Assembly: GCA_030015575.1 (NCBI GenBank)
Contig: CM057342.1
Location: 262,160,867-262,224,866 of the forward strand
DNA from: Agapanthus africanus
Lineage: Eukaryota; Streptophyta; Magnoliopsida; Asparagales; Amaryllidaceae
Direction: 5' to 3'
Length of the DNA: 64,000 nt
Below are positions 1-9,413 of this stretch, piece after piece. Each line of letters opens with the position of its first letter. The first letter of the stretch is position 1. Below the pieces are notes generated by a model. That model was not told the origin of the DNA and did not search any database. It was given only the letters and a program-made list of their open reading frames with translations. The position numbers and the translations under genes were made by a program.

Positions 1-157
1 CAATAAACTAATATAAGTCAACATGTTAAGATAATGTGAAACCAAATAGCATACTATCATGACGAGCAAGAAAGTCCTCTCTATATATATCCAAGTATCC
101 ATTATAATATACATCATATATACAACAATGGCCTCTAGGGTATATACATAACTAACA
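1..157 (-). repeat. C1 3' LTR (partial, U3 start)
   Basis: On the minus strand this begins TGTTAGTTATG directly after a polypurine tract and runs off the window. It matches the outer 157 bases of the C1 5' LTR (about 58808-58964) with few changes. Only the U3 start is present. Confidence 0.9.
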
Positions 158-171
158 ATCTCCCACTTGCA
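158..171 (-). other. C1 polypurine tract
   Basis: The minus strand reads TGCAAGTGGGAGAT immediately before the 3' LTR, and the pol stop codon (172-174) abuts it. The same tract precedes the 3' LTRs of C2, C3 and C4. It would prime plus-strand DNA synthesis. Confidence 0.8.
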
Positions 172-1454
172 CTAAGGCCAGCTGTTGTAGTATCTCATAC
201 CTAGCAACCCGAATAATCTCTCAAACTGTATCTGGGGAATGGCCTTCGTGAGTGGATCTGCAGTGTTGTCCTTCGTATCTACTCTCCTGACCTCGATCTC
301 CCGGCGATCAACTATCTCCCTGATCAAGTGATACCGCCTCAGAATATGTCTGGACTTCTGATGGGACATGGGTTCCTTGGCCAAAACCACAGCTCCACTG
401 TTATCACAATACAGAGGTATTGGATGCTCAATGGATGGAACCACACCAAGTTCACTAATGAACTTCTTTATCTAAACAGCCTCTTCGGCAGCATCGTTGG
501 CAGCGATGTATTCAGCCTCCATCGTCGAGTCTGCAACGGTATCCTGTTTGGAACTCTTCCAACATACCGCCCCTCCATTGAGGGTAAAGACAAATCCCGA
601 GTGCGACTTAGAGTCGTCCTTATCACTTTGGAAGCTAGAATTGGTAAAGGACTCTACCTGGAGTTCTCCATTACCATACACCAAGAACATCTCCTTAGTC
701 CTTCTCAAGTACTTGAGAATGTTCTTCACAGCTGTCCAGTGACTCTCTCCAGGATCTGCTTGATACCGACTCACTACACTTAGGGAGTATGCTACATCGG
801 GTCTCGTACATAGCATCGCATACATGATAGAGCCTACTGCCGAAGCATAGAGTATCCCTTGCATGCGAGCTCTCTCCAAATCAGTCTTGGGAGACATCTC
901 TTTGGAAAGAGTGAGTCCAGAGATCGTGGGTTGGTTACCACGCTTGGATTCTTCTATACTAAACCTCTTTAGTATGGTGTTAATGTACCTGGATTGGGAC
1001 AATCCCAGTATCCGTTTAGATCTATCTCTATAGATCATAATTCCCAATATGCAGGAGGCATCATCTAGATCTTTCATTGAGAATCTTTGTGATAAGAAGA
1101 GCTTGACTGATTGCAGCATAGGAACATCATTTCCTATCAAGAGTATGTCATCGACGTACAATACGAGGAAGACAACCTTACTCTCTGCAACCTTCTTATA
1201 AATACAAGGTTCATCTACGTTTTTGATGAAGTCAAACTCTTTGACTACAACATCAAAGCAGATGTTCCAACTCCGCGATGCTTGCTTTAACCCATAGATG
1301 GATTTAAGCAGTTTGCACACCTTTCCGCTGCTCCCACTATCTACGAAGCCCTCTAGCTGAGTTATGTACACGCACTCTTCTAAATCATCGTTTAGAAAGG
1401 CGGTTTTAACATCAATTTGCCAGATTTCGTAGTCATGGTATGCAGCAATGGCAA
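172..1454 (-). pseudogene. C1 pol, reverse transcriptase C-part and RNase H
   Basis: Copia RT and RNase H. The minus strand carries the YGLKQASRSW region, the catalytic YVDDILL motif of RT, and the RNase H block (SKSHSGFVFTL, SSKQDT, TMEAEY). It ends at LLGMRYYNSWP with the stop at 172-174. Reading is broken twice. A TAG at 472-474 replaces a Trp codon that C3 and C4 keep (EAVWIKK). A 4-bp deletion (CATG) near 1454 separates this frame from the upstream integrase frame. Domain calls rest on motifs and on near identity with the C2, C3 and C4 pol proteins. It is a pseudogene. Confidence 0.9.
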
Positions 1455-2582
1455 GATCCGGATGGACTTAAGCATAGCCACTGGAGAAAAGGTTTCGTCA
1501 TAATCCACACCTGGTCGTTGACGAAAACCCTTTGCAACAAGTCTAGCTTTGAAAGTATCAACTTTTCCATCTACACCAATTTTCTTCTTAAAGATCCACT
1601 TGCTCCCAATGGGTTTTACCCCTTCAGGAGTATTTTCCAAAGTCCATACTTTGTTGGTGTACATGGATTCCATCTCAGATCGCATTGCATCCAGCCATTT
1701 CACAGAGTCACCACTCGTGATGGCCTGCTCGAAACTAGTCGGGTCATCATCTTCCATGATGCAATCCTCGCTCCCACCATCAATGAGAAAACCGTAGTAT
1801 CTCTCAGGTGGATGAGAAACCCTACTAGATCGGCGGAGAGGCTGGGGTTCGTCGGGAACTACTGAATCCTCTGGTTCCATCAAATCATCTGTCGTAGTTT
1901 GTGTTGCTGGAACTTCTTCCAGTTCTACCTCCTCGCCACAAATTTCTTTTGCAAGAAATTCCTTTTCTAAAAAGGTGGCATGTCGAGAAACAAACACCTT
2001 TTGTTCCTCAGTGTGGTAGAAGATATACCCTTGTGAGTTCTTGGGATATCCTACAAACTTGCATAGGACAGACCTTGCCTCGAGTTTGTCCGGATTTAGC
2101 CTTTTGACATAGGCCGGACAACCCCATATCTTAACATACTTAAGAGATGGGCTCTTCCCTTTCCATATCTCATATGGAGTGGTAGGCACTGATTTGGTAA
2201 GAACCATATTCAATAGGTGTATGGCTGTCTCAAGCGCATACCCCCAGAAGGAAATAGGCAACTCAACATCGCTCATCATAGAGCGCACCATATCTAATAG
2301 TGTGCGATTCCTCCGCTCCGATACATCGTTGTGCTGTGGTGTATAAGGAGGAGTAAGATGAGAGAGAATCCTATTCTGTTTTAGATAATCTAGGAACTCA
2401 TTGCTCAAGTATTCTCCTCCTCGATCAGATCGAAAGATCTTAATACTTTTTCCCGTTTGGTTCTCTACTTCGTGCTTATATTCTCTGAATTTCTCAAAAG
2501 CTTCAGACTTGTGTTTCATCAGGAACACATGTCTGTATCTTGAGAGATCGTCAGTGAATGTAATGAAGTGGGAAGAACCGTT
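1455..2582 (-). pseudogene. C1 pol, integrase core and start of reverse transcriptase
   Basis: The middle of the C1 polyprotein. Reading right to left it has the integrase segment with SDRGGEY (second acidic residue) and PQHNDVSERRNRTLLD (catalytic Glu), the linker rich in Pro, Glu and Asp ending PLRRSSRVSHPPERYYG, and the RT start (PIGSKWIFKKK, FKARLVAKGF, DYDETFSPVA). It shifts frame at the 4-bp deletion near 1454. The upstream half of integrase, including the first Asp, is at 5014 onward, on the other side of S1. Most relatives have NGVSE where this copy has NDVSE. Confidence 0.9.
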
Positions 2583-3038
2583 TGTTCCCGCCAAAATTTT
2601 GGCTCAAAACCCGCTCCGTATAAAATAATAACAATAAAAGAATAAATAAATAAATAAATAAATAATAATAAAGGAGAAAATCTCCCTTTCAGAGCAAAGC
2701 TCTGTTCAAATTCTAAGGCGGGAAACGAAGCAACGCTTCTGTTTCCTCCAATCAGAGCAAAGCTCTGTTTTAAAATTTTAAATAATAAAGGAAGCAACGT
2801 TTCAGATGATTTGCGCTCTGCGCTGCGCGACACGTGTCAAGCGCAGGTGCGCTTGCGCCAACTGTGCCAGCACTAAAACATAATTAAAATTCCAGAAAGA
2901 TCTTTCTGATCTTATTAAAACAATAAGATTCTCTTCTGTAAAACAGGAGCCCTTGGATCAAAGATCCAACGGTAGGGAAAAATCCCTAAATCACTCAGAG
3001 AAAGATCTCTTTAACTGATTTAACAAATCAATTGGCAC

Positions 3039-3047
3039 TATAAAAAG
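3039..3047 (+). promoter_or_regulatory. S1 TATA-like box
   Basis: TATAAAAAG lies about 455 bp into S1 and is followed by a purine-rich tract. This is a plausible LTR promoter core; function is inferred from sequence only. Confidence 0.5.
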
Positions 3048-3914
3048 GCCCCTAGACTCCAAGTCTAAAGGGGGGGAGAAAAAGAGAAAACACAGAACTC
3101 CTCTAAAATTTTGAGAAAAGCTCAGAGAAAGAAAAGGTAAACCTTTTGAATAAAAGAAGAACTTCTTCTAAAAAAAATCAATGATCTAAGAACAAGATCA
3201 AAGATGTTCAATAAAATAATAATAATATTAAAAAAGAAGAAGTAATTTACTTCTGAATAAAGGCATTGCCTTTTGATGAACCATTGGTTCTGGAATCTTA
3301 AAAGATTCTTTTCTTTAATCCAAAAATTGGATTAAGATATTAAACAGTGCCCTGCACTTGTAAATCTGCACTGTTGCGCTCTTGGGTTGGCGCAAGCTAC
3401 CAGAGAGCGCCACGTGTCAGCCCCAGAACGAACTGCGCTATGCGCTTCTAAAACAGAGCACTGCTCTCTTGGTTTGGCGCAAGTCACTAGAGCGCGCCAT
3501 GTGTTAGCAGCACAGCACACTGCACTAGCAGACTTGCGCTCACCAGAGCGTGACACGTGTCACCTCCACATGGACTTGCGCCTTGCGCTCCTCAATTGGC
3601 GCAAAGCGCCTGACAAGCCACGTGGCGCTCTGTCAGACTAGTGCATCGCATTATTAAAGGGCAGAGCCCAATTAAGAGGCCCAATGGACCAAAACAAATG
3701 CTCTGCATTATAAAAAAAGGGAACGGAGCCCAATTTAAAAAGCCTAACAGGCCAGAATAAAATGCAGTGCAGGGGCAGAGCCCTAATAAAGGCCTAATAG
3801 GCCAAATGCAAATAAAATGTTGCACATTTTCAACTGGACTTAGCCCAATGCTGGCCGTAAGCCCTCAAATTAAAATTGACTGAGCGCGACTGCTCTCTTA
3901 AATCAATTTACACC

Positions 3915-4560
3915 CGGTTCAAGGGTACATCTCTGAACTCCTCTGACATTTGTCATTGTAATCCTTCAACGTCGTCAGAGAGGTGACGGGTCCCAACAAC
4001 CGCACATCAATATGGACTTAAGCGTCCTTAAACCAACTCATGGACTTAAGCGTCCTTAAACCAACCTATGGACTTAAGCGTCCTTAAACCAACCTATGGA
4101 CTTAAGCATCCTTAAACTCACGGACTTAAGCGTCCTTAAACCAACGGACCACTATGTCCCTAAACTGGAACAATAGAGCCCAAACGCTCTTTTATCGGAT
4201 CTAAACGATCCCGTTTAAGTTGATCTTAGCCTCAAATATGGCTAACGTATCCTCAAACCTTCAAACAAACTTTAGTCCCAAATTGGACTATAGATCCCCC
4301 AATCAACTTCGGTTCAAGGGTACATCTCTGAACTCCTCTGACATCTGTTGTTGTAATCCTTCAACGTCGTCAGAGAGGTGATGGGTCCCGATGGCCATAC
4401 ATGCAATGGACCACCATGTTCCTAAACTGGCATTGGACCACCATGTCCCTAAACTGGAACAATAGAGCCCAAACGCTCTTTTGTCGGATCTAAACGATCC
4501 CGTTAAGTTGATCTTAGTCTCAAACTGGACTAACGTATCCTTAACAAACGTTTAAGTTGA
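3915..4560 (+). repeat. S1 internal duplicated block
   Basis: Two segments recur in the same order. One starts CGGTTCAAGGGTACATCTCT (3915-3993 and 4310-4388, 395 bp apart). The other starts GAACAATAGAGCCCAAACGC (from 4168 and from 4458, 290 bp apart). This is an imperfect internal duplication with an insertion or deletion between the copies. Confidence 0.75.
4011..4146 (+). repeat. S1 short tandem repeat, ~28-bp unit
   Basis: About five consecutive copies of a unit containing GGACTTAAGCGTCCTTAAAC, in variable form. Each unit holds the near-palindrome GGACTTAAGCGTCC. There are no unique spacers, so it is not a CRISPR array. Confidence 0.8.
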
Positions 4561-5013
4561 TCTTAGCCTTAAATACGGCTAACGTATCCTTAAACCAAAA
4601 CCCCAAACCCAAATCTAAGAAAATACGGATTTGGACTAATCCACGTCCTACGGGCGACGACATAGATTAGTCTCCGTATACAATCCACAGGCAACCACAA
4701 ACAAAACAAACACCCACGACACGAAGTGAAATTCTGGAGAAGGAGAAAGTTGTTACCGCGATGCGGTAGCGTAATTAACTGCAGGGGCTTGCGCCTGCAG
4801 GGAAGAGCGTCCCCACAATCAAAAACCCCTCAGACGAGGGGGAATCTGACGAAGTCTGCTACATTGGTCGCATCCGTCTAAACCTCCGATACACGGTGCC
4901 ATAAATCAACTTGGCATCTTCGGAGAGGTGGACGGATAGCACCAAATAGCATCTGCCCCGAATCTCAGGCAAGACGTCCGTGTCTTGGCCGCCATTCGGA
5001 GGGGAACACCGTT

Positions 5014-5871
5014 CCTGGCATGTGAAGACATGGGACCGCATACATCACTATGTACCAGTCCTAAGAGTTCCGTAACTGTTTCTCCGTGTCCACTAAACAG
5101 AGTTTTGGTCATTTTTCCTTTGAGACATGAATGGCAAGTATCATAAGATGATAATTCGAACGAATTCAAATATCCATCCTTATGTAACTTAGCTAGCCGT
5201 GTTGCATTGATATAACCAAGTCTACAATGCCACAAGAAGGATTCGTTCATTTCTAAACTTTTCCTCTTATGTGTGTTTTGTATATTAAGAACTGTATTTT
5301 GATTGAGAATGAATATGCCATTATGTAACGAGCCTGATCCAATCAACTTTTGATCTAGGAATATGTTCATAACATTATCCTGTACTACAAAATTATATCC
5401 TTCTTTACTTAATAAAGAAACTGATATAATGTTGCATATCATGTTCGGTATATAATAGCACTCATTCAGAATCAGTGTATTACTACTTAGTAATACAAGG
5501 TGATATTCACCAACTTCTTTGGCTGCAATACTTGCACCATTCCCTACTTGTACGGAATGATCGGCCTTTCTCAGTTCTCTACCTTTACGTAGTCCACGTA
5601 ACAATTTACATATGTAGGATCCCGATCCGGTATCTAATACCCAGGACGTAGGGTGAACTGAGAAACAGTTCTCAATAACTAACGCACCCGAAGAAGATGC
5701 ATCAGCATGCATGTTCTTTGTTTGGGCGGCATGAGAATCCAGATATTCTCCTGTTTCCTGTTCAGTTTTATAACTTTTATAAGAAAGAACGGGACCAACG
5801 TTCCCCTGCTCAGTATAATAAGCAGGTTCAGTCAATACATCCATATTATTATCTTGATTATAGCTTGACAT
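5014..5871 (-). pseudogene. C1 pol N-terminal part: protease, pre-integrase zinc domain, integrase start
   Basis: The start of C1 pol. The ATG at 5871 (MSSYNQDNNMDV) follows a pyrimidine-rich tract ending in AG (5882-5881), which looks like a splice acceptor. The aspartic protease motif WVLDTGSGSYIC lies near residue 80. The pre-integrase HHCC-like segment has WHCRLGYIN and CHSCLKGKM. Integrase begins with SDVCGPM (first Asp). The frame is cut at the S1 insertion (TSD CCGTT, 5009-5013); codons read beyond it into S1 are spurious. There is no capsid domain or CCHC knuckle upstream of the protease, unlike ordinary copia Gag-Pol. Confidence 0.9.
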
Positions 5872-6564
5872 GGTCGCTACCTGGAGAGAGAGAGAAGAAA
5901 ACACTTTAGCGTATGCTCTTGCAAGATTAGATCGGTTATTATCTTATCTAATCAGGATGTCTCCCACTGTTTTTATCAAATCTTCCTTCAAACCCTAAAA
6001 GGTAAGATTAGCCGGGATTAATTACACCCTACAATTTCGTCAATCTTTCAGCCAGATCAGTGTCGGTACTTGAGGGAGGTTCCCCGTGCTTTCGCACGGA
6101 CCTAATTAAAATAAACCTCGTTTTCCCAGAGGCATAACCCCGTTAACACCTTTCTAGACACCTACTTGATTGGCTAATTGTCCTGTGTAAAATTCTCCCA
6201 GGAGTAACTCTTACTCGCAGTGGGTATCAGGATCCAACTATCTTATAGGAGGTATGCAATCTCATTGCAAATTTCAATCACTTGAAATTCCCGATAATAT
6301 TTTGCCCCTAACGAGCTATGACCTTGACGAATGCCAACAAAACATAGTCCGCTAGTCAAGTTCAACCCGTACATTTCTTGATTGAATTAAACCCAGCTGT
6401 ACGTCTCTTGACGAAAGCCAACAAAGCCGCACGACTACCCTCACCCAATCTCATCATATGTTACAGATAAGCAATAGTTAGCTACCGCACACTACGCCTT
6501 GACGAAAGCCAATAAACGCAGCACGAATACTAAGTATTACCTATCTGAAATGTCGGAGGGCTAC
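5872..6564 (-). other. C1 leader, pol-proximal part (non-coding)
   Basis: Matches the region just upstream of pol in C2 (about 38880-39571) and C3 (about 48030-48710). It holds the pyrimidine tract before the pol ATG and three related stem-loops (6316-6521). No open frame is shared by the copies. It is interrupted by A1 at 6565 (TSD GCTAC 6560-6564) and resumes at 18550. Confidence 0.8.
6316..6521 (-). ncRNA. C1 leader: three related stem-loops
   Basis: On the minus strand three hairpins share the loop TTGGCNTTCGT between TTTG and CAAG. They lie at 6492-6521 (outer stem CTGCG/CGTAG, one G-U pair), about 6397-6434 (imperfect) and 6316-6347 (CTATG/CATAG). The middle one and the inner stem of the first have mismatches. 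They correspond one to one with hairpins in C2 and C3. An RNA element of the leader transcript is inferred; its role is unknown. Confidence 0.55.
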
Positions 6565-7013
6565 TGTTCATATCAGATTTTTGCATTTTTATACCGCCCA
6601 ATTTTTATCACATTGCATATCGGTAGGTACTCTTGAGCCGTGTTTGCTAGTCAATTGCAGGATACAGGTTCTCGGCTCTGAACGGTAAAATTCTTGGAAA
6701 ACACGACAAAACCCGGGTTCCTGCCAACCACAGATAAAACACGAATCTCCGCTCTTTATCCGTCTGTTGCCACACACCAGTTTAGGAGACAAAATGACAA
6801 ATCAATTGTCACCTTCATGCACAAAGCACAATGGAAACACCAAGACCAAGAAATCTACGCGGAGCTCAAGAAAACCCATGTCCAAAATCACCTTTTGATC
6901 CACTAGAATTCTGGAAGAAATGTGGAATGATTTTCAGAAAATACATGTACCAGACAAAAGGGGACAGCAGACCAGGGCAGCACAAAAAAGCCGACAGACC
7001 AACTCACCCATAG

Positions 7014-7062
7014 GGCGGCGGAACCGCGACAAAAGGGGGGTATAAGCGGCGGTTCCGCGGCC
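7014..7062. repeat. GC-rich hairpin module in A1 5' LTR
   Basis: GCGGAACCGC (7018-7027) and its exact complement GCGGTTCCGC (7049-7058) flank a 21-nt spacer. The same module is at 17427-17475 in the 3' LTR and, in related form, in the A1 leader, the A2 LTR and the C2 and C3 leaders. Confidence 0.7.
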
Positions 7063-7152
7063 GTATGGTGGCTTCAGCCGACTACTTTTCAGGGGCTATT
7101 TGGTCTTTCTATGTTTGTTCTGATGGTTGCCCTAGATTGCCTTTTCCATGCC

Positions 7153-7160
7153 TATAAATA
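7153..7160 (+). promoter_or_regulatory. A1 5' LTR TATA box
   Basis: TATAAATA in a CCTATAAATAGCCCAG context. The identical octamer occurs at 17566-17573 in the 3' LTR and at 55611-55618 in the diverged A2 LTR, which supports it as the LTR promoter core. Confidence 0.7.
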
Positions 7161-8133
7161 GCCCAGAACTTTGTGAAGGAAGGGGGTCCATAATCTTGTA
7201 TTTTCTTTTCTAGGTTTAGTTGTGTTTCTTCTTCCTCTTCTCATCTCTTCTCCATTAAAACTTGTAGTGAGCTTTGTGAGTGAAGAATGATGAATAAAGA
7301 AGACTCTTTTGCTATTATATCTTGTCTTGTTCTTTTATAATTGCTTGTAATTTTAATTTGTTAACTAGTTGTTGTTATTTCTTGTTGTTTCTTTCTTTTC
7401 TCTTTTCCTTTATCATTAAAACAACCATGATGCTTACGCTTGATCCTTACTAAGGTGAGGTCGCAAACAGCTAGTTGTTCTCTTCTAATCTCTTCTTTCT
7501 ATCTTCCTCTTTTGTTTTGTTTTATTTTTTCGTATCATGATGTGTGAGTAGTTTCATACTTGTTAGGGTAGGATAAGGGAAGTTTGAGAGAAGGAAATCT
7601 CTCTCACTCTTTCCTTGCCCAACAACTTAATTCGACTCCCGTTAATTGAACCACAATCCGCTCCTTACGGCACCCTATCCTACATGATAGCGGTGATTCC
7701 GTAGTGAGACCGGTTGTGGTTGAATTAACCGGAGGTTATGGCTAAGAGCCAAGAACGGACGGACAAGCACCAAAAGGAAGAACTTATGCGTTGGAAAGCC
7801 TAGCTTATACTCGCAAGTTCCTTCCTAGTCGTGCTAATCCCCGTTGTTGCCGATTACCGTAACACCGATATTAAGAGGGGCAACGAAAGATGTGGGAGAC
7901 TCCTAACTCAAACTAACCTAATCCTAATCCTAACAAGCTCTCTTTACATATCATTTTACCACTTAATTAATCACAACAAAATCTGGAAAACTGGACTTAA
8001 CTCGTTAAAGCACATAGAAAAAGATTCCCATCTCCCTGCGGACGACCCGTACTCAACCGGCTAGCTACGAGCGAAACCGTCTTGATTGCGGTATTTAACT
8101 AAACTTGAACACGCAGAATCGCTAACAATCAAA

Positions 8134-8151
8134 TGGCGCCGTTGCCGGGGA
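8134..8151 (+). other. A1 primer-binding site (tRNA-Asp type)
   Basis: TGGCGCCGTTGCCGGGGA, two bases after the 5' LTR, is complementary to the 3' end of plant tRNA-Asp, the primer typical of Athila elements. It would prime minus-strand DNA synthesis. Confidence 0.85.
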
Positions 8152-9413
8152 GACGGTAGTTTATTTCTTTGTGTAATTTCGGGTTAATTTGTAAGTATAA
8201 ATATAAAAAAAACGAAAAAAATATATATACATTGTAAAAACCCATCTTGTTATTCTTGATTAGTTTTTGTGTAAGTGTGAAGGAAAATACAAAGTTCGAG
8301 TTCAGTGGCCAAGACGTAGAAAATACGGAGTTCAAGTACAGTGCCAAAGACGTGGGAAGATAGACCCACATTTCGCGGCTACACCGCGACAGATCAAAAC
8401 GGAACAAACGGTCTACTGTCAAGATCTGGAGCAGGTACAGTGAGCAAATAAAAATTCAGAAGATCCATACAAGCAGAGTACAAACACAGGAGCTGACACC
8501 AGAAAACCAGAAGCCCAAGTCCCTGTTCCTGCCGCGGAACCGCGGCAAAAGAGGGCTTAGGCCGCGGAACCGAGGCCACTTGGTGGCCCCGTCGACTCAA
8601 AATCTCTGTAAGTCTTTCTTGCTACCTCCCCACTCCTCTGGACTCCAATAAACTGTGTTTTCTGCAGCCTTCTTTGCGCAAACTCTTCTCCCCCTTCCAA
8701 TAAACTGTTCTTGTGCAAGATTCTTTACGCCGCGCTAAAAATAAAAATTGTTTGCAGTTGATTTGTTACCTTTTTGCATTCTTTAATACGGACTTAAGGG
8801 GCTCGAAACCAATTCAGATTGGGTGGGGATTTCATCACCCTTCCCAGGACCCCAAAAATCACAAAAGCATATGCATTGTCCATTGTAATTAAAAAATACT
8901 AGACTGCAGCCCTAAGGACTTCGCGGTCATTAGGAGAAGTTAAACCGTGTTTAGAACCTCGCTTAACGGTATATTGTTTACGGGGTGTCTAGGAAAGTGT
9001 TAACGGCGCAACCGCCAAAAGAGAAAGGGTTATTTAATTAAAGAACTTCGCGAAAGCGTTGGAAAACCTCCCCTTATCTCTGCACTTACCTGGCCTCGTG
9101 ATCAGTGTATTTTTAAGCCCGTTTCTCGACACAGTTTTGCTTCGACAATCAAGTTCTGGAGCAGGTCTAGCAGACCTAGGAGACACTAGATCTAGGTGTG
9201 ATTGTGCATATCTTGTTTGTGATTGCTTAAAGCCGTAAGTCCGTACATATTTCTGTAAAGCTCTTTCTAAAAAAAAAAGAAAAAATCAAAAACTTTTATA
9301 AAAACTTTCCCTTTGTCGCCAAATCCATTTTTCACCCACCACCCTTCGTTTCTCCATTGACGTTTTCTTACCCTCACCTTCTCCGCTTTGACTATACTAA
9401 ACTCGTTTAGTGT
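8152..9413 (+). other. A1 leader (non-coding)
   Basis: About 1.26 kb between primer site and gag with no credible ORF. It holds a second GC-rich module (8530-8579). It also has a segment around 9155-9240 (GACCTAGGAGACACTAGATC) that is recognisable at 19650-19740 in A2, which ties the two elements together. Confidence 0.75.
8530..8579. repeat. GC-rich module in A1 leader
   Basis: GCCGCGGAACCGCGGC (8531-8546) and a slightly decayed copy (from 8561) lie as direct repeats. Each is itself an inverted repeat of GCCGCGG around two bases. The spacer ends in GGCTTAG, like the CTGCTTAG spacer of the C2 leader copy. Confidence 0.65.

Larger units (their letters stand above)
2583..5008 (+). mobile_element. 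S1: large solo LTR (or LTR-like non-coding element)
   Basis: A 2426-bp insertion in C1 integrase. It starts TGTTCCCG and ends GGGGAACA, giving TG...CA ends and a short inverted repeat, and is flanked by CCGTT at 2578-2582 and 5009-5013. There is no internal coding region, no second LTR and no primer site, so a solo LTR left by unequal recombination is the simplest reading. A TATA-like box at 3039-3047 puts it in plus orientation. Oriented sub-repeats (3915-4560) and a multiple 28-bp repeat lie in the second half. The family is not identified; the length suits large gypsy LTRs. Short ORFs inside are not credible genes. Confidence 0.8.
6565..8131 (+). repeat. A1 5' LTR
   Basis: 1567 bp from TGTTCATATC to CTAACAATCA, the same length as the 3' LTR at 16978-18544. 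It holds a GC-rich hairpin (7014-7062) upstream of a TATA box (7153-7160). Short ORFs inside recur in both LTRs but look fortuitous. Confidence 0.95.

Noticed and set aside
4011..4146. Regular repeats resembling a CRISPR array
   Set aside because: Tandem units without unique spacers inside a plant LTR; no cas genes, and the context is eukaryotic.
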